From Chitinimonas koreensis (GTDB taxonomy: Bacteria > Pseudomonadota > Gammaproteobacteria > Burkholderiales > Chitinimonadaceae): a stretch of 64,000 bases of DNA. A program made the position numbers and the translations under genes. Under the pieces are notes generated by a model. The model did not search any database, had not been told where the DNA came from, and saw nothing but the letters and a program-made list of their open reading frames with translations. The number at the start of each line of letters is the position of its first letter. The first letter of the stretch is position 1. Where the stretch lies: contig NZ_CP060704.1 in the NCBI RefSeq assembly GCF_014353015.1, positions 1,451,001 to 1,515,000 of the forward strand, written 5' to 3'. This document shows, piece after piece, positions 59,469 to 64,000 of this stretch.

Positions 59469-59882
59469 ATGCGCATGGAAATCAGCGTGCCGGCGCTGCT
59501 GTTCCCGGCGATCTCGCTGCTGCTCCTGGCCTACACCAACCGCTTCCTCGGCCTGTCGGGCGTGATCCGTTCGCTGCACGACGACTACCAGGTCCGGCCC
59601 GATCCCAAGATCCTGCGCCAGATCGCCAACCTGCGCCGCCGGGTGGCGCTGATCCGCAGCATGCAGGCGGCCGGAGCCAGCGCGATGCTGCTGTGCGTGC
59701 TCAGCATGTTCATGATCTTCTTCGAACTGCAGCCGATCGCCCACGCCGCCTTCGGCATCAGCCTCGCGGCCATGCTGCTGTCGCTCGGGCTGTCGCTGTC
59801 CGAGATCCGCATGTCCAGCGACGCGCTCAACATCCTGCTGGCCGACATGGAAGAAGACCTCGCCCGCCACGCCGACGCCTGA
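59469..59882 (+). CDS. DUF2721 family membrane protein
   Basis: Inner-membrane protein of 137 residues with three hydrophobic segments (~7-27, ~70-92, ~95-115) and the family's cytoplasmic stretch FLGLSGVIRSLHDDY with QIANLRRRVALIRSM. Its function is unknown. It starts 9 bp after the peroxiredoxin gene, so probably shares its operon. ATG 59475 is an alternative start. Confidence 0.85.
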   Translation: MRMEISVPALLFPAISLLLLAYTNRFLGLSGVIRSLHDDYQVRPDPKILRQIANLRRRVALIRSMQAAGASAMLLCVLSMFMIFFELQPIAHAAFGISLAAMLLSLGLSLSEIRMSSDALNILLADMEEDLARHADA

Positions 59883-59957
59883 TCGGCGGTCGAAGCCGGG
59901 CCGGCCGCGGGCCGAACGCGCGGCTATAGTGGTATGAATCCCCGACGAGGTCGCCCC

Positions 59958-60686
59958 ATGTTCGTCGTCCGCATCTTCGCGCTGCTGGTCCTGCTGCTGT
60001 GCTCGCCGGTCCGGGCCGAGCCGCCCTGGCAGGTGGCCGGCGACCAGGCCTTTCCGCCCTATGCCTACCTCGATCCGGCCAGCGGCCAGCCGGCCGGGCT
60101 CGATACCGAGATCGTGCGCGCGGTGCTCGAAGCGGTCGAACAGCCGTACGAGATCCGGCTCTACCCGTGGGAACGGGTCAAGAAGATGCTGGAATACCGC
60201 CAGGTCGACCTGGCCTACCAGTTCGTCGGCACGCCCGAGCGGATGGCGCAGTACCGGCTGGTCGGGCCGATCCGCAACGGCATCACGGTGCTGATGTCGC
60301 GGCGCGACGGGCCGGCCGACTTCCGCACGCTCGACGAACTGGCGCCCTATACCATCGGCACCGTGCTCGGCTTCTCCTATACCGAGGCCTTCGACAAGGC
60401 GCCCCTGAAGAAGGACAGCGGTGCCACCAATCCGCAGCAGTTGATGCAAAAGCTGCTGCTCAAGCGCGTCGACCTGATCGTCGGCGACAAGGCGCAGCTG
60501 CTCCACCTCGCGCGCGAAGCCGGCGCCGAGAAGGAATTGCGCGTGGTGGGCCGGCCGCTGGCCGAGGTGCCGCGCTACGTCGGCTTCGCCAAGGACGACG
60601 AGGCCCGCGCCCGCCGCTTCGCCGAAGGGCTCGAACTGATCCGCCGCAACGGCACGCTCGACCGCATCCTCGCGCGTTGGCAGTAA
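59958..60686 (+). CDS. SBP_bac_3-type periplasmic solute-binding protein
   Basis: Secreted protein of 242 residues. The signal peptide (MFVVRIFALLVLLLCSPVRA) is followed by an amino-acid-binding-protein-like fold: WQVAGDQAFPPYAYLDPASG, GLDTEIVRAVLEA and LYPWERVKKMLEYRQVDLA. No permease or ATPase gene is adjacent, so it may be a stand-alone binding protein or sensor part. ATG 59958 was chosen because a TATAGT -10 (59925-59930) is too close to ATG 59934 and GAGG lies 8 bp before 59958. Confidence 0.85.
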   Translation: MFVVRIFALLVLLLCSPVRAEPPWQVAGDQAFPPYAYLDPASGQPAGLDTEIVRAVLEAVEQPYEIRLYPWERVKKMLEYRQVDLAYQFVGTPERMAQYRLVGPIRNGITVLMSRRDGPADFRTLDELAPYTIGTVLGFSYTEAFDKAPLKKDSGATNPQQLMQKLLLKRVDLIVGDKAQLLHLAREAGAEKELRVVGRPLAEVPRYVGFAKDDEARARRFAEGLELIRRNGTLDRILARWQ

Positions 60687-60748
60687 TTACCGTCCGAAAT
60701 GACAGCATGTTGCCGAAGACTGCAACATGGTTTTTGTCGTCAGGACGC

Positions 60749-60754
60749 TAGAAT
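60749..60754 (+). promoter_or_regulatory. Probable -10 of the Ser/Thr kinase gene (leaderless transcript)
   Basis: TAGAAT ends 6 bp before the ATG at 60761, in the string GCTAGAAT also found before parA and the MATE gene. If used, transcription would begin at about the start codon. No ribosome site is present, which agrees with a leaderless mRNA. Confidence 0.45.
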
Positions 60755-60760
60755 ACGCGG

Positions 60761-62218
60761 ATGGACAAGCTCGCCCACTACCGCATCGAGACCACCCTGG
60801 GCCAGGGCGCCATGGGCGTGGTCTATCGTGCCATCGACGAGCGGCTCGACCGCACCGTCGCGCTCAAGGTGCTGCGGCTCAACCTGACGCCCGAAGAGCG
60901 CAGCGAATACGCACCGCGCCTGCAGCAGGAAGCGCGCTCGGCCGCCCGGCTCAATCACCCCAACATCATCACCGTCTACGATTGCGGCGACGTCGATGGC
61001 CATGCCTACCTGGCGATCGAATACGTCGAGGGCAAGACGCTGCAGGCGCTGATGGAGGCCGGCGTCAAGCTGTCCACCGGCCGGGTGGTGAAGCTGGCGC
61101 GCCAGCTGTTCAGCGCGCTGGACTACGCCCACGAGCACCACGTGGTGCATCGCGACATCAAGCCGGCCAACCTGATGCTGACCGCCGACGGCCGGCTCAA
61201 GATCACCGACTTCGGCATCGCCCAGCTGCCGACCAGCGACCTGACCCGCGCCGGCACCATCGTCGGCTCGCCGCGCTACATGGCGCCCGAGCAGATCGAG
61301 GGCAAGAAGCTCGACGGCCGCGCCGACCTGTTCGCCGCCGGCATCGTGCTGTACCAGGTGCTGACCGGCCAGCGGCCGTTCGACGGCGACCACGTCGCCA
61401 CCATCGCCTACCGCATCCTGCACGAGGCGCCGGTACCGATCCATGAGCTGAACCCGGACGTGCCCGACTGGCTCGGCGCGCTGGTGATGCGCTGCCTCGA
61501 GAAGGACCCGGCCAAGCGCTACCAGCGTGCGCGCGAAGCGCGCGCCGAACTGCGCGAGCACGTGGCGCCGGCTTCGTCCGGCAGCGCCGCGGGCGAGAAG
61601 GCGGTCGCCGCCGCGGTTGCGGCGCCGGCTTCGGCCGAAGCGGCTGCCGCCGCCGAACCGCGGGGCGCCGTGGCCGCGTCGGCCGGCGCCAGCGGCAAGC
61701 CGCACCGCAAGCTGCCCTGGCTGGCGCTGGCCCTGGGCGGCGTGCTCGCCGTCGGCGCCGCGCTGGCGATGCTGGTGCGGCCGGCCGCGCCGATGGTGGT
61801 GCTGGAGCCGTCCAAGCCGCCGATGGCGCAGGCCGAGATGCTCGAGCCGCCCGGCGCGCCGGGTTCGCTGCCGGCCTCGGCCGCCATGCCGGTACGCGCC
61901 GAGGGGCCCGATCTCGCCACCTCGACGCCGGCCGCCGACCCGGCCGCGGGTACCGACGAAGACGCGGCCGCCCGGCCTGCCAACACCGCCAAGTCCACCG
62001 CCAAGCCGGGCCGCAAGCTGCCGGAAAAGACCGCGCCGGTCGCGGCCCGGCCGGCCGAACCGGTCCAGCCGGTGCATGTCGCCAGCGAGCCCGACCCGAC
62101 CCCCGCACCGGCGGCACCGGCGGACAAGGGCGACGAGAAGGGCTTGTGGCAGAAGCTGACCGGCTGCAGCGAAGACGGCAGCTGCCCGCAGGCCAAGAAG
62201 GTCAAGCGCGACCGCTAG
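60761..62218 (+). CDS. Membrane-anchored Ser/Thr protein kinase (Hanks type, PknB-like)
   Basis: Kinase of 485 residues. The catalytic domain (~5-265) has the glycine loop LGQGAMGVVYRA, the VALKVLR lysine, catalytic HRDIKPANLML, DFG in KITDFGIAQ and the APE equivalent MAPEQIEG. An Ala-rich linker leads to one transmembrane helix (~321-341, WLALALGGVLAVGAALAML), so the kinase is cytoplasmic and the ~140-residue Pro/Ala-rich tail is periplasmic; the tail ends with a Cys pair (GCSEDGSCPQ) and a basic end. No PASTA repeats and no phosphatase gene are nearby. A leaderless promoter is possible. Confidence 0.94.
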   Translation: MDKLAHYRIETTLGQGAMGVVYRAIDERLDRTVALKVLRLNLTPEERSEYAPRLQQEARSAARLNHPNIITVYDCGDVDGHAYLAIEYVEGKTLQALMEAGVKLSTGRVVKLARQLFSALDYAHEHHVVHRDIKPANLMLTADGRLKITDFGIAQLPTSDLTRAGTIVGSPRYMAPEQIEGKKLDGRADLFAAGIVLYQVLTGQRPFDGDHVATIAYRILHEAPVPIHELNPDVPDWLGALVMRCLEKDPAKRYQRAREARAELREHVAPASSGSAAGEKAVAAAVAAPASAEAAAAAEPRGAVAASAGASGKPHRKLPWLALALGGVLAVGAALAMLVRPAAPMVVLEPSKPPMAQAEMLEPPGAPGSLPASAAMPVRAEGPDLATSTPAADPAAGTDEDAAARPANTAKSTAKPGRKLPEKTAPVAARPAEPVQPVHVASEPDPTPAPAAPADKGDEKGLWQKLTGCSEDGSCPQAKKVKRDR

Positions 62219-62255
62219 GAAGCCCGCTCGGCGGATGGCCTGCTGACTGCTCCGG

Positions 62256-62292
62256 AAACGACGACGCCCCTTTTGCAGGGGCGTCGTCGTTT
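62256..62292. terminator. Bidirectional terminator after the Ser/Thr kinase gene
   Basis: AAACGACGACGCCCC and its exact complement flank a seven-base loop (TTTTGCA), with A and T runs at the edges. It lies between the kinase gene and the convergent thioesterase gene. Confidence 0.9.
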
Positions 62293-62294
62293 CT

Positions 62295-62339
62295 GGTGGC
62301 CAGCGTTCTGGCGGCCGGCGCTCCGGCGGCCGGCGGTGC
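62295..62339. repeat. 15-bp tandem repeat, three units
   Basis: GGTGGCCAGCGTTCT, GGCGGCCGGCGCTCC and GGCGGCCGGCGGTGC. The middle unit is identical to the first of three 15-bp units inside comEC (10424-10468), where they encode the Pro/Ala/Gly insertion. Confidence 0.7.
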
Positions 62340-62347
62340 GCCGTGGC

Positions 62348-62797
62348 TCAAGCCTGCTTGAGCGGGATCTCGGCGAAATCCTCGGTGCGATCGAGCGCGG
62401 AGAAGATCGCCAGCAGCTCGGCCGGCGGCTGCATCAGCTTGCGCTGGCGCAGGTCGAACCAGGCGCCGCTGATCTCGTGCAGCGCGGCCGGGCGGCCGTC
62501 TTCCTTGCAGAGGTCGTGGCGGATGCGGAAGCGGCTGCCGTCGGCCGACAGGCCGGCGATGCGGACCACCACCGACACCCGCTCGCTCATCTTCAGTTCC
62601 TTGTAGTACTCGGTCGACTCCTTGAAGATCACCGGCCCGAAGCCGTGCTTCTGGAACTGGTCGAAGCCGAAGCCGTGCGCGCGCAGCCATTCGATGCGGG
62701 CATGGGTGCAGAAGTCGGCGTAGGCGTTGTGGCGGACATGCTGGTTGGCGTCGCAGTCGGACCAGCGGACTTCGACGAGGTGGCTGAACGATTCCAT
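62348..62797 (-). CDS. Hotdog-fold acyl-CoA thioesterase (4HBT family)
   Basis: Cytosolic thioesterase of 149 residues. The hotdog motif VRWSDCDANQHVRHNAYADF contains the catalytic Asp, followed by FKESTEYYKELKMSERVSV and an AWFDLRQRKL end. It probably hydrolyses acyl-CoA thioesters; the chain preference is unknown. ATG 62797 has GGAAAG upstream; a GTG at 62821 is a less likely start. It converges on the Ser/Thr kinase gene. Confidence 0.9.
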   Translation of the reverse strand: MESFSHLVEVRWSDCDANQHVRHNAYADFCTHARIEWLRAHGFGFDQFQKHGFGPVIFKESTEYYKELKMSERVSVVVRIAGLSADGSRFRIRHDLCKEDGRPAALHEISGAWFDLRQRKLMQPPAELLAIFSALDRTEDFAEIPLKQA

Positions 62798-62883
62798 GGG
62801 GCTTTCCGGGTGGGTCGACACGACATGCTAGAGCAGTCGCGAATTATCGAGCAAGCGCTTGGTAATTTATATGGGGATGCAGT

Positions 62884-62949
62884 GCAAGCTACCTTGCTAT
62901 CGACAGGTATTTTTCGGCGCAAGGTACCTTGCACTAAAAGATACCTTGC
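62884..62949 (+). promoter_or_regulatory. Candidate PadR operator: three TACCTTGC repeats
   Basis: GCAAGCTACCTTGC (62884-62897, one mismatch from perfect dyad), GCAAGGTACCTTGC (62919-62932, perfect palindrome) and a half site TACCTTGC (62942-62949) precede padR. The spacing is 35 and 17 bp. The surrounding sequence is AT-rich. Autoregulation by the adjacent PadR protein is the obvious reading. Confidence 0.7.
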
Positions 62950-63007
62950 GCTACATTGCAATCACCGACGAACGACCGCGCCGCGGCGTGGCAAGAGGAG
63001 GGCGACG

Positions 63008-63316
63008 ATGAAGACCCAGTTGAAGAAAGGCGTGCTGGAAATGTGCGTGCTCGCGCTGCTCGAGCGGCACGACAGCTATGCCTACGAGATCGTCTCGACG
63101 CTGGCCGACGGCGTGGAAATGAGCGAAGGGACGATCTATCCCCTGATGCGGCGGCTGCAGAACGACGGCCTGGTCAGCACCTACCTGGTCGAGTCCGATT
63201 CCGGCCCGCCGCGCAAGTACTACCGGCTGGAAGTGCGCGGACGCGAAGTGCTGGCCGAGATGAAACAGGAATGGAGCGGCTTCCTGGAAGAAGTGAACAA
63301 GATCATTGAGGGGTGA
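63008..63316 (+). CDS. PadR-family transcriptional regulator (short, subfamily 2)
   Basis: Winged-helix regulator of 102 residues: LKKGVLEMCVLALLERHDSY, SEGTIYPLMRRLQNDGLV and the wing SGPPRKYYRLEVRGREVL, with a single C-terminal dimerisation helix. Small PadR proteins of this type pair with HAAS/DUF1700 membrane proteins, as here (next gene 5 bp downstream). GAGGAG precedes the ATG. Palindromes with TACCTTGC upstream are probable operators. Confidence 0.93.
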   Translation: MKTQLKKGVLEMCVLALLERHDSYAYEIVSTLADGVEMSEGTIYPLMRRLQNDGLVSTYLVESDSGPPRKYYRLEVRGREVLAEMKQEWSGFLEEVNKIIEG

Positions 63317-63321
63317 CGACG

Positions 63322-63912
63322 ATGAACCGCGAACAGTTTCTCAAGCAGTTGCGCGCCGAATTGCGCGGCATGGCGCCGCGCGAGATCGACGAGATCGCCG
63401 TCGACTACGAGGAATATTTCCGCGATGCGCTGGCCGACGGCCGCGACGAGACCGAGGTGTCGCGCTCGCTGGGCACGCCGCGCCAGCTGGCGCGCGAGCT
63501 CAGGGCCGAGGCGCGCATCAAGGACTGGCAGCAGAAGCGCTCGACCGGCAACTTCGCCCGCATGCTGATCGCGGTGGCCGGCCTGGGCCTGATGAACCTG
63601 ATCATGCTCGGCCCCTTGCTGGCGATCGGCTGCGCGCTGCTGGCCTTCTTCCTGGCCGCCCTGGCGCTGATCCTGGCCGGCGCCGCGCTGGTGTTGGCCA
63701 GCCTGCCCGGCGCGGGGCTCGGCGATTTCATCACGGTCGACGTGGCAGGCTCGAACCTGACCGAGCCGCTGGCCGTCGCGCTGGCCGGCATCGGGGTGTT
63801 CTGCTCGGGCCTGGTGCTGGCCTACGTCGACGTCTGGCTGACCAAGTGGGCCGGCATCGGCCTGGCGCGCTACGTCCGGCTCAATTACCGCGTGATCCGC
63901 GGCGAGGCTTGA
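63322..63912 (+). CDS. DUF1700/HAAS-domain membrane protein
   Basis: Protein of 196 residues. The N-terminal HAAS domain (MNREQFLKQLRAELRGMAPR, DYEEYFRDALADGRDE) is followed by three or four membrane helices (~80-180). Such proteins are encoded with PadR regulators and often a DUF4097 protein; the signal is unknown. It is translationally close to padR (5 bp). A GTG at 63313 is a possible longer start. A further gene begins 26 bp downstream. Confidence 0.9.
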   Translation: MNREQFLKQLRAELRGMAPREIDEIAVDYEEYFRDALADGRDETEVSRSLGTPRQLARELRAEARIKDWQQKRSTGNFARMLIAVAGLGLMNLIMLGPLLAIGCALLAFFLAALALILAGAALVLASLPGAGLGDFITVDVAGSNLTEPLAVALAGIGVFCSGLVLAYVDVWLTKWAGIGLARYVRLNYRVIRGEA

Positions 63913-63938
63913 TGCTGCATCGACTGGGAGGATTCGCG

Positions 63939-64000
63939 ATGTTCGGATTGTTCGGAATGAGCCGGCCGTCGAAGGCCCGGCCGGCGGTGGCCGGGCTGGC
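63939..64000 (+). CDS. Start of a downstream gene (partial)
   Basis: ATG 63939 has a strong GGGAGGA ribosome site and opens with MFGLFGMSRPSKARPAVAGL before the window ends. In PadR/DUF1700 operons the next gene often encodes a DUF4097-type or membrane protein, but only 20 residues are visible, so no function is assigned. Confidence 0.55.
   Translation, partial: MFGLFGMSRPSKARPAVAGL

Overview
The window is very GC-rich, gene-dense chromosomal DNA from a Gram-negative bacterium. Gene content points to a betaproteobacterium: a Porin_4-type porin, Ftr-type iron uptake, arcDABC, NasS/NasT and IlvM-like proteins, and many REP palindromes. A Neisseriales/Chitinibacteraceae-like host is my guess, not something the sequence proves. 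There is no rRNA, CRISPR array, transposase, integrase or phage structural gene. Two tRNA genes (Ser-CGA, Arg-CCU) lie at 57.0 and 58.8 kb.

Layout. 0-4.2 kb: 5' part of htpG, a class D beta-lactamase, an unrecognised protein, and two copies of a palindromic element flanked by tandem repeats. 4.3-9.6 kb: a signalling group of an orphan ParA, a CHASE/multi-PAS histidine kinase and a receiver-HATPase protein. 9.8-16 kb: comEC, rsmJ, sdaA, a small membrane protein and dtd. 16.2-19.6 kb: ftrABCD ferrous-iron uptake behind a Fur box. 19.7-25.3 kb: a candidate small RNA, a MATE pump, the nitrate sensor pair NasS/NasT and an orphan ilvM. 25.3-33.6 kb: a TctDE-like two-component system divergent from a porin and an Fe3+/sugar-phosphate-type ABC importer. 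33.6-38.4 kb: arginine deiminase operon arcDABC. 38.4-45 kb: ArsR divergent from a membrane-fusion protein, an RND permease, a DUF2892 protein and a sulfide:quinone oxidoreductase-like flavoprotein. 45-56.4 kb: a low-oxygen/stress island with a ClpP-like protein, Hsp20, a lipoprotein, two L,D-transpeptidases, a P-type ATPase and a two-subunit formate dehydrogenase. 57-64 kb: mltF, a peroxiredoxin, DUF2721, a periplasmic solute-binding protein, a Ser/Thr kinase, a thioesterase and a PadR-DUF1700 pair.

Two themes run across the window. First, four FNR/ANR-type palindromes (TTGAT-N4-ATCAA or close variants), upstream of arcD, the clpP-like gene, hsp20 and a lipoprotein gene, each stand 31-32 bp (centre to centre) from a -10-like hexamer. 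This links arginine fermentation and the stress island into one probable oxygen-limitation regulon. Second, at least six genes (rsmJ, ftrD, the porin, the RND permease three times, a DUF3562-like gene and a small unknown gene) are interrupted by single missing C/G bases in C/G runs. This looks like systematic sequencing or assembly error rather than gene decay, so these genes are probably intact in the organism.
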